Assembly (NCBI GenBank): GCA_044230315.1
Contig: JBGARJ010000013.1
Span: forward strand, 71,862-135,861
Reading direction: 5' to 3'
DNA from: M3007 sp044230315
Lineage (GTDB): Bacteria > Bacteroidota > Bacteroidia > Chitinophagales > Saprospiraceae
DNA: 64,000 bases
Position 1 is the stretch's first letter. Each line of letters starts with the position of its first letter. The notes below the pieces were generated by a model. It ran no database searches and was not told where the DNA came from. It saw nothing but the letters and a program-made list of their open reading frames with translations. Both the position numbers and the translations under genes were made by a program. Positions 9,234 to 18,011 of this stretch are shown here, piece by piece.

Positions 9234-10166
9234 TCAGCTTTGTGCTTTGGGTTGATGTGGCTGGCTGGTTTCGGGCCGGTACTGGCTCCCGTACAATTGC
9301 TCGACCGTCTGCGGGATACTATGACCGGTGTGTGCAGCCCGGCGCCTGATTTCCAGGATGGCCGTGTCGATCAAAAAGCGAAACCAGCAGCCTTGTAGAA
9401 AGTGAAAAACCAAACCGGGGCGTCCGTCTAAAAACCCGAGGCGCACAATATAGCGGTAAAAAAAATATAAAAATGCACGGACAAAAAGCGCGCTGCGGTC
9501 GAAAAAACGGGTCTTTAACCAGCGCTGCCGTTCAATGGGATTGCCCCAAAAGCGGGGCCTTACCTCGCCGGCCGGCGTTTCCCGGCTCACCCGTTCCACC
9601 GCTTCAGCAATGGCCCAACGGGTATGGCCCTGGGTGAAGGCAACGATGTTTTCAGCCACGTGATCGATCAAATCCACTCCTTTTGGCGCCAGGGTCACAG
9701 GACCGGAACAAATAAAATGTTGGTCGTACGATTTTGCTTCGCAGTGCCCCTTATCCCGCCGGAACAAGCGCAGGTGGTAGTTGGGGTAGTGCCCGCCATA
9801 GCGTATCCAGCGGTCCATAAAGATGGTTTTGCGGCTGAATAAGAAACCGTCCGCTGGCCCGTCGGGGTCAAAAGCGTGGTTTAACCAACGCACCAACTCG
9901 GGCGCGAGGCGCTCGCCGGCGTCGAGGTGCAGCACCCAGTCGCAGGAATACGGACAATTTTGTTGGGCCCAGTTGCGCTGCCGGGCATAATTTTCAAAAG
10001 GATGTTGAACAAATGATATCCCGCGCTTTTGCAGAATATCGGTCGTGGAATCGGTGGAATATGAATCTACTACGTAAACGCTTGCATCGATGCCGGCGAA
10101 GCTATCCAGACAGGGGCCGATATTAGCCGCTTCGTTGTACGTCAAGATGATCACGCACAGGTTCAT
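9234..10166 (-). CDS. family 2 glycosyltransferase
   Basis: A GT-A enzyme of 310 residues. The N-terminus MNLCVIILTYNEAANIGPCL and WVLHLDAGERL (metal-binding region, about residue 75) resemble the WaaE/KdtX-like GT2 group. A hydrophobic patch near residues 225-260 may be a membrane-associated helix. Its ATG overlaps the TGA of the preceding GT4 gene by four bases (ATGA), indicating coupled translation. It probably extends the repeat unit of the polysaccharide; donor and acceptor are unknown. Confidence 0.85.
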   Translation of the reverse strand: MNLCVIILTYNEAANIGPCLDSFAGIDASVYVVDSYSTDSTTDILQKRGISFVQHPFENYARQRNWAQQNCPYSCDWVLHLDAGERLAPELVRWLNHAFDPDGPADGFLFSRKTIFMDRWIRYGGHYPNYHLRLFRRDKGHCEAKSYDQHFICSGPVTLAPKGVDLIDHVAENIVAFTQGHTRWAIAEAVERVSRETPAGEVRPRFWGNPIERQRWLKTRFFDRSALFVRAFLYFFYRYIVRLGFLDGRPGLVFHFLQGCWFRFLIDTAILEIRRRAAHTGHSIPQTVEQLYGSQYRPETSQPHQPKAQS

Positions 10167-11296
10167 GCAGTGCCGGTGAGCTGTTTATATAATGCTAGAT
10201 ACTGAACAACCAATTGCTTTGGATCAAAATCAATTCGAATTTGTTCTGGCGCCAACTCCCTGATCCAATGGCGTTTGTGCTCGTCGTCTATGGCTTCCTG
10301 CAAAGTGGCGCGCAGATCCGCAATAGTTCGGGGGCTCACCCAGCCAAAATTTTGGAGCCGAACATAATCAAAAAGACCTACCTGGTCGCTGACCAAAACG
10401 GGCAGGCCAAGCGCCAATGCCTCCACCACCACAATGGCAAAATTTTCGTTGAAGGAAGGGAGCACCATCAAATCGGAACCGGTGATAAGGGGCCATTTTT
10501 CGTTTGCGTCCACCCAACCGATCCATTTAATCCGGTCAGTTAAACCCAGCAGTTTTGCTTTGGACCTAATTTTTCGGGTATAATCGGCAGGTCCGTCGCC
10601 GGCAACGCACAATTCCCAATCGCCCGAAAGTCCCGGCAAAGCCTCCAAGAGCAAATCAAGTCCTTTTTTGGGGTGCACCCTGGAAATAAACAGCAGGCGA
10701 ACTGTACCTGCCCCGGATTGCTCAGGCAGGTGTTCGGACGTCGGCAGTACCACAAGGTTATGCACCATGGCCGTTGATGTTCCGGGTACCAGCGCCTGCA
10801 ACTCCCGCACTTCCAGGCGCGAAGTGCCGTGCAGGGTGGCCTGCCGCAACAGCTGGTTGCCCACAAACCGCTGAAACAGATGACGCCAGCGGTTCTGAAG
10901 AGAATAAGGGCTGAGCATTCCATGTGGGCTCACTACCGTAACTGCTCGCTGAATCCGGGCAATGAAAATGGCGCCAAGCACCACCCAGTTCCACCAGGAG
11001 TGGATGTGCACAATATCAAATTGATGGATCGTTTTCCAGAGCCGCCACAAAAGCGCCGGGCTGAAATGTCCGTGGTCGCCCGTCCAACGCCGAAAATACC
11101 AAACCGCAACACCATCCACGTCCAGTGGGCGTTCGGAAGCTTCTGGTAATTCGGTTTTCCCGTTTGCAGTAGTGGTGTACACCGTCACATCGGCGCCTGC
11201 GGCCGACAGTGCTTCAGCCAGCCGGCTCACTGAAATCGTTGGGCCGCCGTAATGATAAGCCGGTTTGTAGGAAGGCGCTACGTGTAGAATCCGCAC
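10163..11296 (-). CDS. family 4 glycosyltransferase
   Basis: A GT-B fold enzyme of 377 residues. The N-terminal half opens with RILHVAPSYKPAYHYGGPT and the C-terminal donor domain has LLFISRVHPKKGLDLLLEAL. The EX7E-type motif is in PSFNENFAIVVVEALALGLP. The start codon at 11296 is GTG. It is the fourth of a run of closely packed glycosyltransferase genes and overlaps the next gene by four bases. It should add a hexose or similar sugar to the lipid-linked intermediate in the cytoplasm; specificity cannot be assigned. Confidence 0.88.
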   Translation of the reverse strand: MRILHVAPSYKPAYHYGGPTISVSRLAEALSAAGADVTVYTTTANGKTELPEASERPLDVDGVAVWYFRRWTGDHGHFSPALLWRLWKTIHQFDIVHIHSWWNWVVLGAIFIARIQRAVTVVSPHGMLSPYSLQNRWRHLFQRFVGNQLLRQATLHGTSRLEVRELQALVPGTSTAMVHNLVVLPTSEHLPEQSGAGTVRLLFISRVHPKKGLDLLLEALPGLSGDWELCVAGDGPADYTRKIRSKAKLLGLTDRIKWIGWVDANEKWPLITGSDLMVLPSFNENFAIVVVEALALGLPVLVSDQVGLFDYVRLQNFGWVSPRTIADLRATLQEAIDDEHKRHWIRELAPEQIRIDFDPKQLVVQYLALYKQLTGTA

Positions 11297-11306
11297 GGTT
11301 GGTACA

Positions 11307-12497
11307 TTAAGCGTCAGATAAAGGGGGGTGCACCCGGCGGGCTATTTCGAGCAGGGCATCAGACACCTGCTGGTGGTAGTGCCCCCATGTGTAGGTTTGG
11401 GCGATTGCATACGCGAGGCGACCGCGGGTTTCGACCTCTGTTCGGTTGTTCAAAATGTATTGAAGGCAATCCCGTAGTGCTTCTGCATCATTTACCGGAA
11501 TGATCCAGCCACCGCCTTGTCCCACAGCGTCTTTGGCGCCGGTATTTTCAGTAACAATGGCCGGCGTGCCACAGGCCATCGCCTCCAGCACGGTTTGCGC
11601 CCACGAGTCGAGCAGGGACGGGAACACAAACAGATCAGCCTCCTGATAATACGAAACCAGCTGCTCGTGGTGCAGAAAGGGCAAATGGCGAAAGGCGCCT
11701 GCATAGTCGCGGAGCAAGGAAGCGCCATCGGCTATGGGTCCGATCAGCGTCAGTAAAAGCCGGTCATCATGGAGCAGACGGAGCGCTTCAAAAAGGACTT
11801 GAAGGCCTTTACGGCGGGTGATCGTCCCGACAAATAGCAACTCCAACGGCCCGTCCTGCCGGTATCTTTTTTTCAAGGTAAATCGTTGCGGATCGATGCC
11901 TAAATTGACGGTAAAAAGACGCGCGGCGGGCCAGCCGTTGCGCAGCATACTTTCGGCGGCAAAAGAAGAAAGCACGAGCACATAGTCGGTATCAGCCAGC
12001 GCTGCCGTTTTTCTCGGGTTAACGATGTTAATTTCTGTTTGTAGTTGGTCTTCCGGCATAAACCACGACGCATATTGAACAATATCTACATGATGGATTT
12101 GTGCCAGATCGAGCACAGTCGTTTTGCCCATCCGTTTAGCCGCTCGCATAGTATGCCGGTTGGTATTTTCATAGGTGATCACCAGGTCGGGGTTGCATTG
12201 CATCAGAGTCCGCGCCACACGGCGGTCGAACCAATCACCCACCCAACGGCTCCATCGCATTCCCAACAACCGGGACATTCGTTCGAGCCCAAACAGCACG
12301 GGGAAATGCCGGATCCTTTCCCCGGGAACTCCACTGAACGTTCGCTTGCGCAAATCTTTTATCCAGGTTTGGGGCCGCCACGGCAATTTTTCAGCCGCCA
12401 GGCTGGTAAAAAACCAACCCAACCACCCCTTTTTCTCCAGCGCAATCAATAGTTCATGAACATGCTGCCGGCCAAAATGACTCACCAGGATTTTCAT
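11307..12497 (-). CDS. family 4 glycosyltransferase
   Basis: A GT-B fold enzyme of 396 residues. The donor-binding half shows LLFVGTITRRKGLQVLFEAL and the catalytic region FVFPSLLDSWAQTVLEAMACGTP, a recognisable GT4 EX7E variant in which the first glutamate is replaced by aspartate (LLDS). That replacement is common enough not to imply inactivity. The ATG overlaps the stop of the Wzy-like gene by four bases. No signal peptide is present, so it acts in the cytoplasm. Confidence 0.85.
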   Translation of the reverse strand: MKILVSHFGRQHVHELLIALEKKGWLGWFFTSLAAEKLPWRPQTWIKDLRKRTFSGVPGERIRHFPVLFGLERMSRLLGMRWSRWVGDWFDRRVARTLMQCNPDLVITYENTNRHTMRAAKRMGKTTVLDLAQIHHVDIVQYASWFMPEDQLQTEINIVNPRKTAALADTDYVLVLSSFAAESMLRNGWPAARLFTVNLGIDPQRFTLKKRYRQDGPLELLFVGTITRRKGLQVLFEALRLLHDDRLLLTLIGPIADGASLLRDYAGAFRHLPFLHHEQLVSYYQEADLFVFPSLLDSWAQTVLEAMACGTPAIVTENTGAKDAVGQGGGWIIPVNDAEALRDCLQYILNNRTEVETRGRLAYAIAQTYTWGHYHQQVSDALLEIARRVHPPLSDA

Positions 12498-13741
12498 GTT
12501 TTTCCGTTGCCGGGATGTTGATAGGCCCAGTCGAGCATGCCAAGGGCAAGTGGCACGAACACAATATTATACACGTTAAAAATGGTGTGCGTAAACAATA
12601 GGAGGATGATAGCGAAAAGCCATTTAAATGCCCTTGGAATAAACAAAGCGTTCAAAAAATACAAAAGAAAAGCGGTGCGCAGTAGAAATAAAACAAACCC
12701 GCCTTCCAACACAATGCGCTCGGGTTCTTCCTCATAGCCACCGTATTGCTGGATAAAATACGACTCGCCCCACAATAGTCGCGCGCCCTGGTAGGTGCCA
12801 CCCAGGCCAGACCCCAACAGGGCATGATCGCCATGGTAGTTGATTACCTCCGTCAGCACGCCATACGTCCGGCGGCCAAATTCCTGATCTCGAATGCCAT
12901 CCTCGATCCGGGAATAAAAATTATCCCAGGCTTCGTGAAGAAATGCGCTTTGCTGGAAAATGACGCTACCGGCCAAAACAGCGAGCAAAACAATTGCCAG
13001 TACCCGGGCTTGTGAAATGCGGCGCAGTACGTTGCCATACATTAGCAAGGCAAAAACCAACGTAAAGCCCAAAGCTGCGCGTGCGCCGGAGATCAAACTC
13101 GCCAGAATCGCCAAACCGGTGAGCATTGTCACAAATCGAATGGAGGCCTTGCGCAAGGCCAGACTCCAGATCCAGAGGTTGACAAAAAACAGCCACGATG
13201 AAAAACCGGCGACATAACTGAAGGTACCGGTTACCCGGGCCCGTTCCCCAACATACGCGATACTCGTAGCGCCCTCGGTAGCATACCGGTTGATAAAATT
13301 GGTGCGGGGCAGACTATATTGCACGACCCCCAGGCTAATCTCGACCAAAAAGACCAGCATGAGCAGCCCGTAAAGCCGGTCCCAGCAATAATACTCCCGG
13401 TTTTCCAGGTAATGAAATCCAATTAACAGGAATCCCAGGTGCAAAAACACCCCAAAAATACCGTGATAGACCGTCTGGTTTAGCGGGTTGGCCGCCATCA
13501 GAATCAGCACGCCGGCAAAAAGCGCCATAACCGGACCGTATTTTTTCCGGCTGCCAGCAGCCAGAAAATAATAGATCCAGGGGAGCAGAATATGGCCCAG
13601 CAATAGTGTATTGCTTACAGGGCCGCCCAGCAAGATCCATTTGCGCACCGCCCCGGCAAGAATGGTATAGAGCAACACAAAAGCCAGCAAGCGGGTATTC
13701 CAGCGTTTTTGCCGTTCCAGGGATACGGTATACACGGGCAA
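12494..13741 (-). CDS. Wzy-like O-antigen/capsule polymerase
   Basis: A 415-residue integral membrane protein with about ten to eleven hydrophobic helices and one large periplasmic loop (about residues 265-345), the layout of Wzy polymerases and O-antigen ligases. It would join lipid-linked repeats in the periplasm after flipping by the Wzx protein at 18008-19300. Sequence identity within this family is low, so the call rests on topology plus locus context. No ATG is near the N-terminus: the frame opens with TTG at 13741 and has GTG two codons later, so the exact start is uncertain. A ligase function is the main alternative. Confidence 0.75.
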   Translation of the reverse strand: MPVYTVSLERQKRWNTRLLAFVLLYTILAGAVRKWILLGGPVSNTLLLGHILLPWIYYFLAAGSRKKYGPVMALFAGVLILMAANPLNQTVYHGIFGVFLHLGFLLIGFHYLENREYYCWDRLYGLLMLVFLVEISLGVVQYSLPRTNFINRYATEGATSIAYVGERARVTGTFSYVAGFSSWLFFVNLWIWSLALRKASIRFVTMLTGLAILASLISGARAALGFTLVFALLMYGNVLRRISQARVLAIVLLAVLAGSVIFQQSAFLHEAWDNFYSRIEDGIRDQEFGRRTYGVLTEVINYHGDHALLGSGLGGTYQGARLLWGESYFIQQYGGYEEEPERIVLEGGFVLFLLRTAFLLYFLNALFIPRAFKWLFAIILLLFTHTIFNVYNIVFVPLALGMLDWAYQHPGNGKT

Positions 13742-13773
13742 TGTTTAAATGGATGGAAACGAGTCCGTCAGCA

Positions 13774-14820
13774 TTATTCGAAGGAATCTTGCGGGATTAT
13801 TGCTTTTTGCGATGAAGGGCTTTCTACAATTCGCGCCAATACGGTCAGGTATTCCCGGGCAATAGCGGCGCGGCGGTGGCGGTTCAGGTGAATTTCCAAC
13901 ACTTTAGGATGGGGCAAAAAAGCGGCCGGTTTCTCCAGAACCCGTTGTAAGCACGCAGCCAGCGACAGTGCATCCTGGTTGGGGTAGGTGAGTCCAAGCC
14001 CGCCAATGGCTTCGGGTAGTCCGCCGCCGCCGGAGCCGATCACGAGGCAGCCACAAGCCAGTCCCTCCAGGGCCACGATCCCAAACGGCTCGTCCCAAAC
14101 GGAGGGAATCACCATGATCCGGTGTTGGTTGATCAGACCGGCCAATTCGGTCCCTTTTTTTAGCCCCACAAACCTGACCTGCTCCTCCAACCCCAGGTCT
14201 TGTACCATGTTATGTAATTTGCCAGCCTCGGGGCCGGTTCCTACCAAAGTCAGGTTGGGTGTTTGCTCGTTTTGTTGCAGGACTGCCAATGCTTTCAACA
14301 GCAAATCGGCCCCTTTATCCGATACCAACCGGCCGACAAAGATCAGGTCGCGTGTACGCTGTTCCCAAGGTATCGTAATCCGGAACAAGTTGTTGTCATA
14401 GGGATTTGGGATCGTGATGGCCTGAAAAAACTGGTTGCTCATGTATTGGCTGCACCCGATGTTCAGCGCAGCGAGATGGTTGGCCACCCAGGTTTTGAGG
14501 CGCCCGCGCAAATCGGTCCAGTTGGCGGTTTGATGCGAAACCACCAGCGGACGGGCAGTCAGCGACCAGGGCAACAGACCCCTCAAACTGACATTAAACT
14601 GCAGCACAAGATCTGCCTGGCGCATGGTCTTTACCTGTTTCCAAAACCCTGCACTGCGCAGCACCAAAAACGGAAAAATATCTGCGCCCTGCGCGGGTGT
14701 ACTGGTGAGTACCGAAACCGTATGCCCGGCCCGGCTGAATTCGTGCGCCAGGTCAAGTACCACATTTTCCAGTCCCCCGGTCCGTGGGTGGAAACTGGGG
14801 GAGTACAAAATTATTTTCAC
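13774..14820 (-). CDS. family 4 glycosyltransferase
   Basis: A GT-B glycosyltransferase of 348 residues. It has an N-terminal FHPRTGGLENVVLDLAHEF segment, the donor-site DLIFVGRLVSDKGADLLLKA, and the EX7E motif in PSVWDEPFGIVALEGLACGC. The GTG at 14820 was chosen because it overlaps the TGA of the FkbM methyltransferase gene in a GTGA arrangement, matching the ATGA overlaps elsewhere in the operon. A slightly longer start upstream is possible but has no family support. It precedes the Wzy gene by 32 bases. Confidence 0.87.
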   Translation of the reverse strand: MKIILYSPSFHPRTGGLENVVLDLAHEFSRAGHTVSVLTSTPAQGADIFPFLVLRSAGFWKQVKTMRQADLVLQFNVSLRGLLPWSLTARPLVVSHQTANWTDLRGRLKTWVANHLAALNIGCSQYMSNQFFQAITIPNPYDNNLFRITIPWEQRTRDLIFVGRLVSDKGADLLLKALAVLQQNEQTPNLTLVGTGPEAGKLHNMVQDLGLEEQVRFVGLKKGTELAGLINQHRIMVIPSVWDEPFGIVALEGLACGCLVIGSGGGGLPEAIGGLGLTYPNQDALSLAACLQRVLEKPAAFLPHPKVLEIHLNRHRRAAIAREYLTVLARIVESPSSQKAIIPQDSFE

Positions 14821-15575
14821 GTTGACTTGAATTGGATGGCCCTGCCGATCAGCCAGCATTGCGGTCCGCGAAATTCTTCCATCAGGTATGCGGCTTTTTT
14901 GCGCATCCGGGCCGGGAGGCGCACTGCATCGGGCAAGAATTCCCGCGCTTGCCGGCGGATAATATGCAAATCATGCGTTTGATCGAAACGGCTCCACAAA
15001 ATAGATTCCAGTGCCGGGTCGTGCTCCGGGTGGACCTCTACAATAAAATCGACCCCGGCCAGCGCCTTGACTTGCCGGGGGTCGAGCAGAGTGGCCTCAA
15101 ACCCTTCAACATCCATGATCAGCAGGCAGCGCTCGCCGGGTAAAATGGCCGATCCGAGTGCATCGGACCCGCAATGGCCCTGTATGGCAACCCGGTCCGA
15201 CACGCCGTTCATTTGCGCCAGGCGGCGAATCTGCCGCCTTCCTTTTGGGTCCGACTCAAAGGCTGTCATTTGCAAATGTGGATGCCGGTAACACAAACCG
15301 ACTGCATAGTAACCTTCGCCGGCGCCCACATCTACACAGCGATCATAGGCCGAAAAGGGAAGGTCGGAAAGGGTGGGGTGGAGCTCGCTCTCATATGTGC
15401 CCAGTAGCTTGGGCAATACCACCGATCCGGTGGAAAACCGTCCGTAGCGCATACCTGTAAATGGTCCCGTTTGCACATACCCCGGCAGTAACAGGCTGTA
15501 CCGGAATTGCGGCCAGTAAATATGGCGCAGCATCCGGAAACGCCATAAAATGTGGTTATACAAACGCTTCAACAC
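14817..15575 (-). CDS. FkbM-family methyltransferase
   Basis: A 252-residue SAM-dependent methyltransferase of the FkbM type, probably O-methylating a sugar of the polysaccharide. Recognisable parts are CVDVGAGEGYYAVGL (SAM loop), MTAFESDPKGR (acidic ribose-binding position) and LLIMDVEGFEATLLDP, the FkbM hallmark. The frame opens with GTG at 15575, overlapping the preceding glycosyltransferase by 20 bases; an ATG at 15533 just after that gene is an alternative. It is one of two FkbM genes in the locus, so two positions may be methylated. Confidence 0.82.
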   Translation of the reverse strand: MLKRLYNHILWRFRMLRHIYWPQFRYSLLLPGYVQTGPFTGMRYGRFSTGSVVLPKLLGTYESELHPTLSDLPFSAYDRCVDVGAGEGYYAVGLCYRHPHLQMTAFESDPKGRRQIRRLAQMNGVSDRVAIQGHCGSDALGSAILPGERCLLIMDVEGFEATLLDPRQVKALAGVDFIVEVHPEHDPALESILWSRFDQTHDLHIIRRQAREFLPDAVRLPARMRKKAAYLMEEFRGPQCWLIGRAIQFKST

Positions 15576-16692
15576 GGTCGTGTGGTTGCAGGATGGCGTT
15601 GTAACCCGCGGCTATTTGTCGCCATGACAAGTGCGTTTCAAATAATTGTCTGCCGCCCGCTTGGAGGCGGCTGCGAAGGGAGGCGTCGGACAGCAACAAC
15701 CGAAGCGCCTGTTCGATCCCGGCCGCGTTGCCGGCCGGCGCCAGCCAGATATTTTCGCCATGCCGCAGCAGACTGTTGGTCATGTCGCCGCGCACACCGG
15801 CCACGGGCAGGCCGGCGGCAAAAGCAGCTGCCAGCGACCCGCTTTTGGTGCAGGTGCCGCCCTCGCCGTTTGGACCGGCATAATCGGGCAACAGAAAGAG
15901 GTCGCTGCATTGCAGGTATGCCCCGATCTCCCCGGCCGAGCGGTAACCGGTGTAGTATACATTAGGCAATTGGCGGTTTTGTTTTTGCGCTTTTCCGCAA
16001 ATGAGCAACCCTGTTTTCATCCCGCTTGCGTTGATCCGCTGAAGCGCATCCAACATTGCCGTATGATCGCGCTGTCCAAAAGTACTGACGATGTAAGGCA
16101 TATCCGGGAACAACTCCTGCCGCAGGCGCGCGCGTTCGGGCGAACGGAGTACCGGCACTTCGATATTGGAACCGACCGGGATCAGCCGGATATCGGGATA
16201 GAGTTCGTCGAGCAACCCCGCGTAAAATTCGATGCTCGTTACACAAGCATTCGCCTGACGGCACATGGCGTAGGCAATGCGGCGTTGCAAGGCGCCGGTA
16301 ATATAGCCCCGGAGGCCCGTTTGACGCACCTGTACCTCGTGAAAAGTAATACAAATGCGCAGGCCGAGCCGCCGGATGCGTTCCAGCAGCCGCGGTAAAA
16401 AGAATGGCAAACCAGTGGGCAGAAAACCGTGCGGCACATACTGGAGCCCCAGCCAGTCCGGGCGGATACGCCCGGCAAGCGCCAGCACAGCGTCTTCCGA
16501 TCGCGCTCCCCAACTATCGAACAGCGGGTGCAGGGTCATACCCGCCGGCAGCGGAATGCCTGACGACTGTTTTCGGCATAGTACGTGCACTTCCTGGCCT
16601 TGCCTGGCCAGTTCGACGCCGAGCCGGTAGGTGTAGTCGCCCACGCCGTCGACCGCCGGCGGAAAGTGGTTGCAGAGCAGCAGCACGACCAT
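15556..16692 (-). CDS. family 4-like glycosyltransferase
   Basis: A 378-residue GT-B protein. The start MVVLLLCNHFPPAVDGVGDY with a glycine-rich acceptor-side loop is typical of GT4 enzymes. The donor-side region is atypical: DLFLLPDYAGPNGEGGTCTKSGSLAAAFAAGLP keeps only part of the EX7E spacing. The ATG at 16692 begins one base after the TAA of the acyltransferase gene; a GTG at 16704 would overlap it. Activity is likely from context but less certain than for the other GT4 genes here. Confidence 0.8.
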   Translation of the reverse strand: MVVLLLCNHFPPAVDGVGDYTYRLGVELARQGQEVHVLCRKQSSGIPLPAGMTLHPLFDSWGARSEDAVLALAGRIRPDWLGLQYVPHGFLPTGLPFFLPRLLERIRRLGLRICITFHEVQVRQTGLRGYITGALQRRIAYAMCRQANACVTSIEFYAGLLDELYPDIRLIPVGSNIEVPVLRSPERARLRQELFPDMPYIVSTFGQRDHTAMLDALQRINASGMKTGLLICGKAQKQNRQLPNVYYTGYRSAGEIGAYLQCSDLFLLPDYAGPNGEGGTCTKSGSLAAAFAAGLPVAGVRGDMTNSLLRHGENIWLAPAGNAAGIEQALRLLLSDASLRSRLQAGGRQLFETHLSWRQIAAGYNAILQPHDRVEAFV

Positions 16693-16693
16693 A

Positions 16694-17305
16694 TTATCCT
16701 GCACTGTTTTGGGGTGGTGTTATGCGGTTGCCAATTTTTTTGGCCGGGATGCCGCCCCAAATTTCAAACGGCGGGATCGAATTCGTTACTACCGCTCCAG
16801 CCGCCACGATAGCGCCCGCACCAATGGTCACGCCTTTCAACACCACCACCTGATACCCCAGCCATACATCATCCCCGACCACGATCGGGCTGGAGTGGTC
16901 CGGCTGCACCCGCATCGGAATTTGGGTGTTGGCATAGCCATGATCATGATCGACAAATTTGCAACCCGAAGCGATCAGGCAATCGTTCTGGATCTCGACC
17001 CGGTCCCGGACATTGAATTCCACCCCGGTTCCGATAAAATTGCGATTCCCGATCAGGATAGCGCGTGTCCGCGTATACGGACCGTCGTATTTCAGGTACA
17101 CACTGTTTTCAAAAATATTAGCATCCCCGATCGACAGGGTATGCGGCCAGGTATAATGCATCCCAATCCCGCACGCATTTCCAGCCCCGACGGTAGCACC
17201 TTGGAGGCGAAGCGACCAGGTAACGAACCGGCTCCGCATTTGAGCAAACCATTGCCGCGATTTATACAGCGACAACAGCCAGATATCGGCGATCCCGTAA
17301 CGCAT
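16694..17305 (-). CDS. hexapeptide-repeat acyltransferase
   Basis: A 203-residue left-handed beta-helix protein with many [LIV]Gxxxx repeats, for example IGNRNFIGTGVEFNV and ILIGDDVWLGYQVVVL-like segments (here IVVGDDVWLGYQVVVLKG). FVDHDHGY contains the histidine usually placed as catalytic base in the WcaF/maltose-acetyltransferase group. It probably O-acetylates a sugar of the polymer. The tail GGIPAKKIGNRI matches the family end. It lies between a GT4 gene and an FkbM gene, one or a few bases from each, so it is within the operon. Confidence 0.87.
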   Translation of the reverse strand: MRYGIADIWLLSLYKSRQWFAQMRSRFVTWSLRLQGATVGAGNACGIGMHYTWPHTLSIGDANIFENSVYLKYDGPYTRTRAILIGNRNFIGTGVEFNVRDRVEIQNDCLIASGCKFVDHDHGYANTQIPMRVQPDHSSPIVVGDDVWLGYQVVVLKGVTIGAGAIVAAGAVVTNSIPPFEIWGGIPAKKIGNRITPPQNSAG

Positions 17306-17309
17306 ATTC

Positions 17310-18011
17310 TTAAAGCGGAAAATAAATGATATTGGGAGAAGGCTTGGGCAAACCGGTCAATTCAGCAAAAGTGATGCCTCGATAGCCCAAGTTTTCCAGT
17401 AGATTACGGATAGCCTCGTGCTGCTCTTGATTGTCCTCCAGGATCAGCACCGGCTTGTCCCGCCGGATCGTTTCCAGTCCACCGCGGAGCACCTCCAGTT
17501 CATGCCCTTCCACATCAACCTTGATCAGGTCGATCGGCATTTCATGCACAAACGGCTGATCGTCCAGGCGCTGCAATTCTACTCCCACGGTGTCAAATGT
17601 GTCGGCGAAGGTCAAATCACGGTTGGTCAGGCTTGCCCATCCAATGTACGGCACCCCGTTGCGTACCGGTACGTACAGATCCGTGCTGCGTTTGGCGTCG
17701 GACAAACCATAGGGGTATAAGCGGATATTTTGCTTGCGGAAATGCCGGAGGTCGTAATCGATTTTAGAATTGGCTTCAAACGCGCAAACGCGTTCGAATC
17801 GCTGAGCCATTTTATACGAATAGTAGCCGTGGTTGGCCCCGACGTCAATTGCGCAGCGAAAATTCCGGCACAGGGCAAACAGCTGATCTGCCTCGGGCTC
17901 CACATCCGAACTGAAGGCCCAGCCGTAATACCGGATCGGCAAACGCCAGCCTGGGGGCAGATAGGGACCTATGTAGTCCAGCATCCTCGAAACAAAACGG
18001 TGCAGCGTCAA
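17310..18011 (-). CDS. FkbM-family methyltransferase
   Basis: A second FkbM-type SAM methyltransferase, 233 residues. The SAM loop AIDVGANHGYYSYKMA lies near residue 53, and DLIKVDVEGHELEVLRGG is the family signature. It should methylate a sugar hydroxyl in the repeat. The frame begins with TTG at 18011, overlapping the TGA of the flippase gene (TTGA); an ATG nine codons later is the alternative. It differs clearly in sequence from the FkbM protein at 14817-15575, so the two are not a recent duplication. Confidence 0.84.
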   Translation of the reverse strand: MTLHRFVSRMLDYIGPYLPPGWRLPIRYYGWAFSSDVEPEADQLFALCRNFRCAIDVGANHGYYSYKMAQRFERVCAFEANSKIDYDLRHFRKQNIRLYPYGLSDAKRSTDLYVPVRNGVPYIGWASLTNRDLTFADTFDTVGVELQRLDDQPFVHEMPIDLIKVDVEGHELEVLRGGLETIRRDKPVLILEDNQEQHEAIRNLLENLGYRGITFAELTGLPKPSPNIIYFPL

